Assembly (NCBI GenBank): GCA_022925895.1
Contig: JAKSYS010000594.1
Coordinates: 1-39,709 of the forward strand
Origin: Fragilaria crotonensis
Taxonomy: Eukaryota > Bacillariophyta > Fragilariophyceae > Fragilariales > Fragilariaceae
Direction: 5' to 3'
DNA: 39,709 bases
Each line of letters begins with the position of its first letter. Positions within the stretch are counted from its first letter, which is position 1. Positions 21,901-31,583 of the stretch are shown in pieces. Under the pieces are notes generated by a model. The model did no database searches. It was not told the DNA's origin and saw nothing but the letters and a program-made list of their open reading frames with translations. A program made the translations under genes and the position numbers.

Positions 21901-23698
21901 GGTAGAACTTCTTTGCAACTACCGATCACACTATGAGACCAACCGTGAAAGAAAAGGCTACGGGCTAGACAATCTGAGTGGAGCGCAGAAGAGTGACTCC
22001 GATGTAGCCTCGAAACTTCTTCGGAACTTCGCCGAGAGAGCGGGAATCCTAGAAATGATCGAGGCTCTCTCACCGTTGGAACTTTTCTACAATATGGAGT
22101 TCATATCGCAGAATGTACTACCCAAAGTGGATAAAGCCACCAGCCTTTTAGCCGCAGACTTCGAAAAATCGGAGCCTCCACTGGAAGTCACGCCGCTCCA
22201 AATTCTGGCTCGTAGACGGATTCACTGGTTGACACCATTTTACCTTCACCGGATCGCTGCAATTGAAGGTTTTGATTTTTTGGGCGGAGAAGGGAAGGAC
22301 CCTTCAAGCAGAAGTGTTGTTGCAGAAATGAGGAAAAAGTGTCAAGAATGGGCGCAGGGCATGGAGTGGAGGACTTTACTGGATGAGTCCCGAATGTCAT
22401 GGATCGCTGACCAGAAGCTGAAAAGTGCCTTCGACTCGGAGACTGTAGAAGAAGTGCTGTTCTGTGTGAGAGATCACTTCAAGTATCCAATGGACGTGAA
22501 TTTGTGGTGTCCCATCGCAAGAGATCTGATAACGCAGTTGTGCGTCAAGTCATTTGAACAATACCTTCGTTTCCGGCGAGAGGTGCCACAGGAAGATCTT
22601 GGGAACTTATTTCTCAAGTGCGCATTCAAAGCTGCTGATGCGATTCGCCAATGCACTCTGGCGAGCTCCTTCGAAAATCTGGCCTTCCGCTCCGGTGCTG
22701 AAGGGGTCTGGAGAGTGAAAGGTTGTCCCAAGAACCTGGTCACACTTGCAGCGGGTTCTGCTTTGTCGAATTCAACGGTGTTGAAAGGAGCTATATCAGC
22801 TCTGATTGAGCAGCAGGTCAGCCAACAAAACGCCGACCTCGGACCCAACGTAAAAGTGATGGAACTGACTTGTGACGATGCTGTTGTTATTGCTCGGTGC
22901 TCATTGGGGAATGACACACAAGGTGCCATGCCACGTCCCGTTGACTTTGTCAGCAAACGACACGGCACAATTCACGAAGAATGGTACATGATCTGGCAGG
23001 TTGTGTATCCAGCTCATGTGATACTATATGGCTTGATAAAGGAAATGCCGGCAACGATAGTCGCCACAGCACCTGGCTACGATTTTCTGAATTTGATTTG
23101 TCACAGTTTGGACGTTGATGTTGAGCTTGCCCGCTCTGCAATAGAGGTTGGAATACGCGATGACCTCGCAGCTCCGCAGATGACATTCACATCGAGACTT
23201 CATGTCGGATCAAAAGGACGGGCTCAACAGAAAGCAACATCCAGGTCCAAGATCACCAAGTCAAACGTGAATCGAGTAGTCGCGAAAGTTGCGAAAGTTG
23301 CGAAAGTTCGCCAGACGACAGGTAATGAGGAGAAGACAGGAGGTGCTTTCTCGAGGACGATGTTCTTTGAAATTGTGTGGAAGGCGCTTACGGATCTAGG
23401 CTGGACTCTTCTTGTTGGCAACAGGCCCACCGATTATTACTTTATGCCCCCAGGAGTACAACGAGGGAAGAAATTCGGTTTCAAACCTCGCGTGGATTTC
23501 TTTGATAGCTACAGGCTAGTACTACAGTTCCTGCGTACGGATGGTAGATGGAAAGATAAGGTGGAGGTGTTGGAATGTCTCGCTTTGTACGATGGGTGCC
23601 GGCACTTTCTTGCTAGTAGAAAGGTCAAGGGAGAACTGAAAATCGAACGCATCATTGAACAAGTCAAACTTGAGAAAAGCAAGAATCACCTACAATAA
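18961..23698 (+). CDS. 1,529-residue probable nuclear protein with SET-like and MBD-like regions
   Basis: Three exons: 18961-20947, 21013-21531, 21615-23698. The introns are 65 nt (GTAAGT...TTAAG) and 83 nt (GTGAGT...TGCAG), both phase 1. Residues 1-660 are polar and disordered, with Ser/Asp/Glu runs (ESESESDNETSNSSSDSTDS) and basic patches. Residues about 664-950 carry, in order, a GLGAF motif (near 683), GRYGP, YVNEVGHDATL (N895, H899) and GDEVELLCNYRSHYE then RERKGYG (about 929-951). This parallels the GxG, NHxC and ELxxDY order of SET methyltransferases, but the canonical NHSC motif is absent. A Lys-rich linker contains a 9-bp triplicate (AKVAKVAKV). Near 1411-1476, FFEIVWKALTDLGWTLL...DYYFMPPG resembles MBD-like domains of diatom chromatin proteins. 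A chromatin role is inference. The last 9 bp overlap the gene on the other strand. Confidence 0.65.
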
Positions 23699-24583
23699 AT
23701 GTATTACAACACATGTCCATCTGGGACCAACACCTTTCCAAAGTCGTGAATTGCGAAGGTTGTAGATTGTAGATAGAGCCATCGTCAGAATTACAAGTCC
23801 CAGTGAATGACTCACTCGGCACGACAAAGGGATGTCGTTCAAGTGCTGAATTGGGAACGAATCCACCTCATCCACCTCATAGTAACAACCAATAAATCCC
23901 TCCTTTTCTTGTATTCCTAACAGCATTGTGACCGCAACACCTTGATAAAGGATGGGCCCAACGTACTTGTGCACAAGGATTGCCGTACCCTTCCAAGATG
24001 GGTTTCCAAAGCCGAATGCGTAGATCCCAACCAGCCACTGTGACAAATAAAACGCGACAAGCAGGATTCCAATCCACGAATGCAATGAGTACAAATTGGC
24101 AATGAAGCCACTCTGTGCGTCATTGTGGGACTTAAAAACAGCCACCAGCGCCACTGCTCCGCATAGAGTCGCCACCGACCACGAGATGGCATGCGACAAT
24201 TTGCTATGGTACCGCATCAGAGGGTATCGAAACGAAAGGGAGGCTACTGTCATGAATGCAAAGCCAATTACCATCAGCAGGGGATGGTAATTGAAGGTTC
24301 TCTTGGCTTCCCCACTCATCCACGAAACACCACCCATAAGTTCAATCCACCAAGAAACCAAACATATGGCTGTTAACGCCAAAACATGGGACAGAACATT
24401 TGCACCAAATTGAAGTTTGGTGAGTCGGCGCCTCCATTCAACACTTAATGCAGTTCCTCCCTCGTCTAGAGGGCCGAGGACAAGGCCGTCTTGAGCGGAA
24501 GGGTCGTCATCACGGCTTGGCTGGTCTCGACCAACCGCAGACATGGTGCTATACGTAGACGTTGAACGAATTTGTGCCTTCAT
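23690..24583 (-). CDS. Cytochrome b561 family transmembrane electron carrier
   Basis: This is a 297-residue single-exon protein. Cytochrome b561 proteins carry electrons across endomembranes, typically from ascorbate, using two haems between four central helices. All four haem-ligand histidines are visible with the right spacing: H100 (FNYHPLLM), H131 (SKLSHAISW), H168 (YSLHSWIG) and H205 (LVHKYVG). About six hydrophobic segments are present: 61-82, 98-118, 130-150, 165-190, 203-224 and 256-275. Residues 1-50 are a soluble polar extension; the ATG at 24583 is the first in frame and a second (MSAVGRDQ) lies 13 codons on. The stop codon falls inside the last codons of the convergent large gene. 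Confidence 0.85.
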   Translation of the reverse strand: MKAQIRSTSTYSTMSAVGRDQPSRDDDPSAQDGLVLGPLDEGGTALSVEWRRRLTKLQFGANVLSHVLALTAICLVSWWIELMGGVSWMSGEAKRTFNYHPLLMVIGFAFMTVASLSFRYPLMRYHSKLSHAISWSVATLCGAVALVAVFKSHNDAQSGFIANLYSLHSWIGILLVAFYLSQWLVGIYAFGFGNPSWKGTAILVHKYVGPILYQGVAVTMLLGIQEKEGFIGCYYEVDEVDSFPIQHLNDIPLSCRVSHSLGLVILTMALSTIYNLRNSRLWKGVGPRWTCVVIHLL

Positions 24584-25216
24584 CTTTGGTATTGCTTATT
24601 GGCAATAGGCATTGCGCCTAATGTCTGTATGACCGCGTACGACTGCTGCTCCGCACAGGATAAAGATAAAGGCAGTTGTAGGTTTGCATTTTGCATCCTG
24701 CGCTCATGGTATGTGCGGTTTCGCGGTGATGCACTATCGCTTTTAAAGTGCATAGGTGACGGTTTTGGTGCAAACTGGTTAATTAAGGTCGTTACTACTG
24801 TACTCCAAGGCCACAGCGTATGCATACCAAATGTCGTTGGCCAGCAAAAATGGTTACTTGTACCTGGTACTACCGGTAGTACCAGGTACCAAGTACTAGC
24901 TCGTATTCATAATTCGCATACGCTATATGCATAGGCTATGGACTATTGACTGTGGACTATGGACAATCGAGTCGATACCTACGCCTTCGGAAATACATAT
25001 CAAGCCAATCTTGGTGATCTGTAACTGATTAATGCTTATCCTGTTGCATGATGTGCCGCTAGTGTACGGTTGATTGTGGCATAGTGCACAGTGACCGCCG
25101 CTGTTTTGCTGGAAGCTCGAAGTATTGGTACTTTAGTCCTTGTGGACCAAAGCGATGACAGAAGACGGACGCTCGAGACCACCTGTAGATCGCAAATAGT
25201 GATCACGAGGCAACGG
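24584..25216. promoter_or_regulatory. Intergenic region with a 30-bp perfect palindrome
   Basis: Upstream of cytochrome b561 and downstream of the dihydrouridine synthase gene. The main feature is the GTAC palindrome at 24860-24889. Around 24945-24970 GGACTATGGAC-like words repeat. No gene is seen. Confidence 0.45.
24856..24894. repeat. Perfect 30-bp GTAC palindrome with extended arms
   Basis: Bases 24860-24889 form a perfect palindrome centred on CCGG, with outer arms GTACCTGGTAC / GTACCAGGTAC. After a single unpaired base the pairing continues (ACTTG with CAAGT, 24856-24894). The same arm words occur in the hairpins at 16381-16402 and 18268-18294, so it is a dispersed motif. Confidence 0.8.
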
Positions 25217-26600
25217 CTATAGTATGCTACGCTGCAAAGGTCCGGATCGCTGATTGTATTCACGGTATAACTCGATCGTCTGCGAATACTCCGACACTAA
25301 ACGATGTAATGTCGAAGGTGGTACCTCTGCTAAGGCTGCCAACAGTACAGCTCGTGCCGAGTGGCGACCTGGCCTTGAGATGAGTTTGCGTATTCTCCGT
25401 TGAAAGGCATCATTCCCATCTTCACCGGCGAATAAGGCGAACGGTACAGCAACTAATCTTCGCCTCAAGGCTTCCATGAAGGATGGCGGTCGACCAAGCA
25501 AAAGCAGCCTCGACTCTTCTTGCTCACAGTAATCAGCATAGTCCTCCAAGACTTTTCCCCTAGTTGGAATATCAACCAGCTCCTCGCCCCACAGTGTATC
25601 CACCATCGCAAAGGAGCATGGATGGTTGATTGCTGCACGTCCAACCATCGTGCCCACTAGATTTGGTGGAGCTTGGTCGAGTCGATCGTAAATATCATCC
25701 ATGGTATTGATCCCACCGTTGGAGACGAATTCAATGGATTGCATTGCTTTTGCGAGCTGGTTGACCACAGTTGGTCTTAACGGTGGAACACTGCGATTTT
25801 TGATAGTTGCCAATCGGGATTTGCGCTTGGCTCGATACTGCACTCGTTTGTGATTGACCTTGTCTTCGCTTCCCTTTTCGGGATCCCTTGGAATCCACAG
25901 TGATGATGCCGATTCGTCCACTTCAGGTTCAAAATCCCCCAGTAGCGCAAGTCGCCCATGGACATGAAGTTTCCTAACTGCACCAGTAAATGTAACAGCT
26001 TTTGCAAAGTTCAAACATGACTCCAATGACGCAGTGTCATCTTGCTGACGATCATAGGCTGAATCATACTCTTTGGCATCGGCTACACCCAATCGGTGTT
26101 TGATGGATAGTTCCATATGAGGGTATTCTTCTAGTGCTGTTGACATGCGTTCGACAATCCGTGCTACTTGCGACGGATCGCGCATCAAGGAAGCGCCACC
26201 CTGCCGACCAGAAACAGCATTGGAGGGGGCATCCACAATTCAAATTGATACCATCGTACCCAAATGTGGCCCCTATCAATGCCGCGCGTGCCAATAGTTC
26301 AGGGTCTCGACCGCCGAGTTGAAGAACAATGGGGTGGGCATCAGGGTTGATCCGTAGCAGTTCCTCGAGAGCCAATGGATTTGTTTCGTGGAGATTGACA
26401 ATCTGCGATGCTGGCATCATTTCTGTGTAAAGATGTGCTCTCTTGCTCATCATGCGAAAGAAGGTGTGGTAGTGCCGATTGGTGTGGCCCATCATTGGTG
26501 CGACAGAGAAGACTTCCCGCTCGTGTGGTATTGTCATCGAGCAACAACTTGGTGTGGACCAAAGGACAAAGATCAGCGCAACAGAAAAGATATTGCTCAT
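25217..26600 (-). CDS. tRNA dihydrouridine synthase, DusA-type, one frameshift
   Basis: Dus enzymes reduce uridine to dihydrouridine in the tRNA D-loop, using FMN and NADPH. Motifs in order: FSVAPMMGHTNRHYHTFFR, LYTEMM, VLQLGGRDPELLARAA, YDGINLNCGCP (catalytic Cys of the GCP motif, C124), then in another frame SNAVSGRQGGASLMRDP, LSIKHRLGV, LHVHGRLALLG, VSNGGI and TMVGRAAINHP (FMN-phosphate binding). Removing one C from the five-C run (26225-26229 on the + strand) joins GCP to SNAV and gives about 460 residues. An unusual charged insert of about 40 residues lies between the VHGR motif and SVPPLRP. The N-terminus (MSNIFSVALIFVLWSTPSCC) is hydrophobic, suggesting an organelle or secretory signal, but the junction lacks a clear plastid motif. 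Confidence 0.85.
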
Positions 26601-27164
26601 GATGCTGCCGGTGTTCTCAATGGTGCAATCGGGTGTTAGCGTTTGCCTGATCCATCACCATGATGGCTCCCTCCAGTTTTGCTGCGCCTGTTTCAGGAAC
26701 TTCCAGCTTTCGTGCTCCCCACACATCGAACTTGTACATGTATGAGTATGACATATAGGAGTGTGAAGTAAATATCACGAGGTATGAAATGATCACAAAC
26801 ACTCCTTAAAGTCTTCGATAAAGACTGTATGTGTATCTTTGATAAGTATACGGAAGTATAAATAGTTTGTCGCATGGAGGGAGATCCTGTTAACGGTTAT
26901 TTACGGCTTAAGAATCACATATTTAGTCGGTGGATGATTCTACACCTTTTTGGAATCGAGCTGGAAGGATTGAAACTGGCAAAACTGACAACCCTGCCCC
27001 ATGCTGGCGACAACCTTGGCTGATCCAACTTTCCTAACTCTCTACGCAACTCTCAAGTATCATACATACACTTGTAGCGTATCCGGAGTACTTTTCCATC
27101 TTCTCTAGAGTAGATACTGCTGTGTAGGGTCTCAAGAGTATGAAGACACAAAGGATGACTGTTC
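26601..27164. promoter_or_regulatory. Divergent intergenic region, little structure
   Basis: This is the shared upstream region of the Dus gene and the repeat-protein gene. It is AT-rich near 26730-26900, with no gene-like frame. CCGGAGTACT occurs near 27080. No strong palindrome is seen. Confidence 0.4.
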
Positions 27165-28040
27165 ATGCCGCCATTGGTGTCGGAAGCATTTACTAATTCC
27201 GTCACCATGAGCACTCCTCCCACTGTCGGAGGGTATTCATTTTACCTCAATGTTGTGGTTGTCAACAGTGGACCTAGGGATGACATTTCAGAGGACACGC
27301 CCAACCGCGATGACCCAAAGGTTGCTGCCACACCCATCGCAGAGAAAGACCTAGCAGTCGTGCCCGCCTCGACGACTCCTTCCAAAAACAAGTTGCTGCT
27401 CGATGGAAAGTCTTTTGTCGACTCCATCTCCCACTCGTTCACAAATCGAGCTGTTGCATTTGTTGCCGAAGAAAAACAACGTGCCACACCTGATCCCAAG
27501 AAACTAGTCCAAGACGGTCAACGACTTATGAGCTCTATCGGAAGCTCCATCAGCAAGTCCTCGTCGAGCATATCCAAACGAGCCACTGCCTTTGTGGCAT
27601 CGAAAACTGCGGTCAGTCGTGCCGAGAAAGCAGTCGTTGAGTGTGTCCCCCTCGTGACAGAAGAGATTGGAGTGGAAATGAGCATTAGCAAACGCTTTCA
27701 GCAAGGACCCGTCTTTGTCCTCGAAGTGGATATGAAAGGGTGTGACTTGCTAGAGCTTCTCGAAAAGGTGTTAGGCGACGAATCAGCGCAGCATTATCGG
27801 AATGTGCGGGAAGGGTTGGAGTTTTTGGGCATGACGGACAGCATTGCTGCCTTTGATAAAGAGATTCTTCCTTTGGTGAGAAAGGGAATGATGGAGAAAA
27901 TGACGGAGATTGTCCCTGAGAAGATGAAGTTGAAGAAGAGCAATGCTGACCTTGAAATTCAGTGTGTTGCCCTGGAAGATGCTGAAGAAGCCAAGTGGTT
28001 GTACAATTTCCTAGAGTTTATGGAACAAATGAAGTTGTGA
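27165..28040 (+). CDS. Uncharacterised protein with two related ~30-residue segments
   Basis: This is a 291-residue single-exon protein that I do not recognise. The N-terminal 70 residues are polar and Thr/Pro/Asp-rich after a short hydrophobic stretch (YSFYLNVVVV). Two related segments follow, residues 76-104 (LLLDGKSFVDSISHSFTNRA, AFVAE) and 113-147 (LVQDGQRLMSSIGSSISKS, then RATAFVASK); both pair an L-x-x-DG-x-x start with an AxAFVA end, separated by an amphipathic Ser-rich helix. The C-terminal half is helical and charged, with CDLLELLEKVLGDE and KKSNADLEIQCVALEDAEEA. The amphipathic repeats could bind membranes, but this is only inference. The ATG at 27165 is the first; a second at codon 15 (MSTPPTVGG) is possible. 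Confidence 0.6.
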   Translation: MPPLVSEAFTNSVTMSTPPTVGGYSFYLNVVVVNSGPRDDISEDTPNRDDPKVAATPIAEKDLAVVPASTTPSKNKLLLDGKSFVDSISHSFTNRAVAFVAEEKQRATPDPKKLVQDGQRLMSSIGSSISKSSSSISKRATAFVASKTAVSRAEKAVVECVPLVTEEIGVEMSISKRFQQGPVFVLEVDMKGCDLLELLEKVLGDESAQHYRNVREGLEFLGMTDSIAAFDKEILPLVRKGMMEKMTEIVPEKMKLKKSNADLEIQCVALEDAEEAKWLYNFLEFMEQMKL

Positions 28041-28444
28041 TGAATGCGAGTTCACGAAGTCGATCATTCCTTCTTAGAGAAGACTATTCTGTTTACTCGT
28101 TGTGGACTTATAACAGCACCTGTGGTACTGAATCTGCAAAGCAGAAGAGTTAACATGTTCTCTAGACAGTAGCAAGTTATGGACATCTGTACTGATCTGC
28201 TCCAAGCGCATACATGGCATACACTGTATGACATACGACATATGCGACCCATAAACCAGAATTTCCGGTACAAGTACCCGGTGCAAGTACCATTGTATTT
28301 TTGGTGTCAAACTCTGACACAAGTCTCACACCATACACCATACGCCCTCACACATACGTCGTAATACACACCCTCTAACGGCCTTAAAGACTTCGATTTG
28401 CCAATCGAACGCTATCTTTGTCAAAATAGACGCAACACGTCGTC
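28041..28444. promoter_or_regulatory. Intergenic region before the TLC gene, GTAC words
   Basis: 404 bp between the repeat-protein gene and the TLC gene. GGTACAAGTACCCGGTGCAA and a following GTACC at about 28267-28292 are of the window-wide GTAC type. CA-rich repeats lie near 28320-28370. No gene is seen. Confidence 0.4.
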
Positions 28445-29414
28445 ATGTCTACCATTTTGTACATCATTAAATCCATCCTTAATGACCCTGTGATCATCCC
28501 TTTGGGATCGTCTATATTGGCTATCCACATTGTGTTGTTTTTCTTGTTCAAGTACGTCTGTCCGGATGGACCCTGGAAGGTGCTACCTTCCTTCACAGCT
28601 CATCAGGTGATCGCCTTAGTACTCATGATCTACCAAACCTACCTCGGATTTATGTATCATCGGGACGGCGGAATGATGAATGTTAACCAGCCGGGCGTCT
28701 TCATGGCTCGTTTCTCCGTCGCAGTAAGTGACGGATGCCGAAAAGAAAGGAACGAATCAATTCAAACATGACATTGCTAACACTTTCATCACTTTCTCAC
28801 TTGCATTGTTCCGGATACCAAGTCCATGATGATCTGGGATATTCCAGTTGGTGTTGTTAGCGATGGTATGGGAGATCTAATCATGCATGTGCATCATGTT
28901 GGAACCTTCATTGTTTCAGCCATTGCGCTGGGTTTGTTCTCGAATGGCACCCCCATTGGATCCGCTTATGTACCCTTCTTTCTCGGGATTGTAGAACTCA
29001 GCAGTATTCCGTTGGCAATTGTGGATGGTAAGCAATCTAGTCGTCCATTGATTGAATCCTTTGATTGGTACACTAATGGTATTCATCCAAGTTTTTCATC
29101 CCAAGCAAAAGGCGTGGCATGCATACCTTGCCACCTCCAAGAGCCTCCAGACGATCAATGAAATAAGTCGTGTTCTATTCGCTCTGCTCTATGTCGCGAC
29201 AAGAGTGTTGTATTTTCCATACGTTATGTTCACTGGGGTGCTACCAGACTGTTTGTCCGCCGCGAACGACCACCCAGAATTTGTGTCGCCCTTGTACACA
29301 GTTATGCTGCTCGGAATTCTCTTCACTATGCTGCAATGGTACTGGGGAAAGTTGGTTATTCAACAGATTATCAAGGCTTTGGGCGGTGATGCCAAAACTA
29401 AGAAGGCGAAATAG
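28445..29414 (+). CDS. TLC-domain (TRAM-LAG1-CLN8) membrane protein, three exons
   Basis: Exons 28445-28723, 28823-29027 and 29092-29414; the introns are 99 nt (GTAAGT...CCAAG, phase 0) and 64 nt (GTAAGC...CCAAG, phase 1). The product is 268 residues with about six hydrophobic segments. TLC proteins are ER or endomembrane proteins involved in lipid sensing or ceramide synthesis. Supporting features: FTAHQVIALVLMIYQTYLGF, the conserved His pair in LIMHVHHVGTFIVSA, then FLGIVELSSIPLAIVD and LATSKSLQTINEISRVLFAL. The TLC fold is well supported; I do not see a LAG1 motif, so a ceramide-synthase role is not supported. The Lys-rich C-terminus (KTKKAK) could be an ER-retention tail. Confidence 0.75.
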
Positions 29415-29707
29415 TTGTTACATGCAGTGGTCGCTGCGGCCATGAGACAAGATTGCGGCATTCACATCCTCAGGGTAGAGTTTACAAAGTCCAGCTACAT
29501 AAACAGATAATGAGTTTTTTAGTTAATGTAAGTGCTCTATCCCCAAACATTTTTGTCCTACCGGGTAGGACAAAAAAAAATAATTTATCCGAATCGCCGA
29601 ACCCATTTTGTCCTTTGGCGGATTTAGCAATAGGACAAAAAGTAACCTTAAAATCACGGGTTAATGAAATTTAACACGGCGAGTGCCGTGTTAATGTCGA
29701 TAACAAC

Positions 29708-30315
29708 TATCGTTGTGTTTTAAACAAATTCAGATTTTGAATTTGTTTTAAACAGTTTAAAACTGTTTAAAACAACTTTGTTTAAAACAGCAACAGTTCA
29801 CAGTAGTAAGTACTACAGTACTCCAAGTAGTCAAGGACTCGGAGTAGACCACCAATCAATACGGTTCAAAGCCTTGAGAACAAGACAACAAGGATAACCA
29901 AGACAGAAAGGAGCCCTAAGGACTAATCAGCATGAACTTATAATTGCACTTATGCCTGACAATACTCTGCCTTGTTGCATGCAGGTATCCCACCAACTGA
30001 ATGGTATGGATCCCCTATAAGTGTCCACTGATAACATCCTTTTGTCTCACCATTCTTCTTGAATCAAAATGTATTGAATTGTCTGACATGCATCACTTAA
30101 CTGATGTTCTGCATTTTGATGCTGTTTCAACCTATAAACAGTATAGTTATGCGATGAGCAATGAGCCTTGTCGATGAAAAACCGCATCATAACCGTAAAA
30201 CCATAACCCTAACCTAGATTTCAATTAAACAAATTGTTTTTTGAAAGAAAAAGTTGTTTTAAACAGCTGTTTAAAACAGGGTGTTTTAAACAGCAATTAA
30301 ACAAACACAACGATA
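29708..30315. mobile_element. 608-bp MITE-like element with 8-bp target-site duplication
   Basis: The ends are inverted repeats TATCGTTGTGTTT (29708-29720) and its complement (30303-30315). ATAACAAC flanks both sides exactly (29700-29707 and 30316-30323), an 8-bp target-site duplication as in hAT-type transposons. The termini are not typical of hAT, so the superfamily is uncertain. The subterminal zones repeat the words TTTAAACAG / CTGTTTAAAA, able to fold on themselves. No coding capacity is seen. Confidence 0.7.
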
Positions 30316-30618
30316 ATAACAACCCCGTAATCTTGTTGGCTTACTCGCTGTATGTCACGGATCGGGCTGTATGACTTACTGTACGTTGGCATTGTTGTTG
30401 CCTACAGCTCTGCGTACTCAGATTTAACGTCAGAGCATGAGATCGAACGTTACGTCCAATTGCATAATCCACATGGTCTCGGCGGCAAGTTTTAGCGATA
30501 ACAAGACCCAAAAAAGCAAAACACGACTTGTTTTTTACGAACACACCCGGAGATGATCAACAACTAACCCGGAAATTGTCAAGATTTGGCGTGATTTGGC
30601 GTTGTTTGGCGTTGACCA

Positions 30619-31005
30619 TGACAAAAGTGCCTATTGTGCAGTCACTTGATGCCGGACAGCAAGAAGGTGATTGCAAGACCCAAAAGGTGTACAAGACAGA
30701 GCCTTTTGATGTGATTGAAAGGGTTCTTGTCGGTGTTTTTGGGGACAGGGGACATGATCATTGTGAAGATGATGTTTAACACGGCAATTTAACACGTGAA
30801 AATCTAAAAATTGACAAAAGTGCCGATTGTGCAGCCATTAGATGCCAGACCACAAAAAAGTGATCACAATACCCTCAAGATGGGCATGACAGAGCTTTTT
30901 GTTGTGATAGAAAGTAGTGTTGTCGGTAAATTCAGAGATAGCAGTCATGATCATTGTGAAGATGAGATTTAACACGGATTTCACCACGTAAAAATCCGAA
31001 GATTG
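30619..31005. repeat. Two-copy tandem duplication, 193-bp unit
   Basis: A unit starting TGACAAAAGTGCC at 30619 repeats at 30812 with moderate divergence. Both copies share one open frame of about 53 codons (TKVPIVQ...SLDA/PLDA...DHCEDD or CEDE) ending at the same stop position, but only the first has an ATG. It lies inside the CTAT-flanked element. Confidence 0.6.
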
Positions 31006-31282
31006 ATTTTTGTACGGTGAATTTTTGGATAATTTGTCCTTTCCAGAGCGATTCATTTAGGACAAAAGTTTTGCGACGACCACAAAATTGGTCTTTCTTT
31101 GCATCAATGTATCTCCACCATTTTTAGGACAAAATAGGAAAGCAGCACTGATTTGGAAAGGTCATGAAGTCAGGAACAGGATGTACGACTACGATTTTAG
31201 TGGTATTGGAAATCTGGAGATAGCGAGGATCGCCAAAAATTGTCCTTTTTTTTGTCCTACACTTTTCAATGTTTGGGGCTAT

Positions 31283-31583
31283 AGAGCCTGGAGGAGTGCA
31301 TCACATACAAGCTGGTCGCTCACTCGAGCAGGCTACACACGGACAGTAGAGATCATATTAGTCGAATCGGTGATGCTGTGATGAAAGAAAGTACATGTGT
31401 CATGTGTCCAGTACAGCTGTGACAGCATGTAGCATGTCTTGCATTCAACGTCCAATTGGTGCGCTGGTTTGGATTTTGGACGACACACATTTTCGTGTGG
31501 GGGGACAGACGCTTGTAGCAACAGCACAGCGTACAGCTTCTGTCGCACTCACAGAGAAACGTGTAAGCTTCGAGGACCTCAAC
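31283..31583. other. Intergenic stretch before bL25m
   Basis: Between the outer element and the bL25m start. An in-frame open stretch runs upstream of the ATG at 31584 but begins with sequence that looks non-coding. A CATGTGTC word repeats near 31395-31410. Nothing else is seen. Confidence 0.4.

Larger units (their letters stand above)
29541..31278. mobile_element. Probable inverted-repeat element with CTAT target duplication, contains a nested element
   Basis: The ends are imperfect inverted repeats: CCCCAAACATT then TAGGACAAAAAAAA on the left (29541 onward), mirrored at the right (TTTTTTTTGTCCTA ... AATGTTTGGGG, ending 31278). CTAT flanks both sides (29537-29540 and 31279-31282). The word TTGTCC or its complement occurs about nine times, clustered near both ends (29541-29645 and 31030-31260), like transposase-binding sites. 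A second element is inserted at 29708-30315. No transposase is seen. The superfamily is unknown, and a 4-bp duplication could be chance. Confidence 0.55.

Noticed and set aside
29453..29674. Small frame after the TLC gene
   Set aside because: Falls across the end of the outer element and lacks any motif.
30190..30222. AACCCTAACC near 30200 as a telomere remnant
   Set aside because: Less than two units and inside the MITE interior; likely chance.
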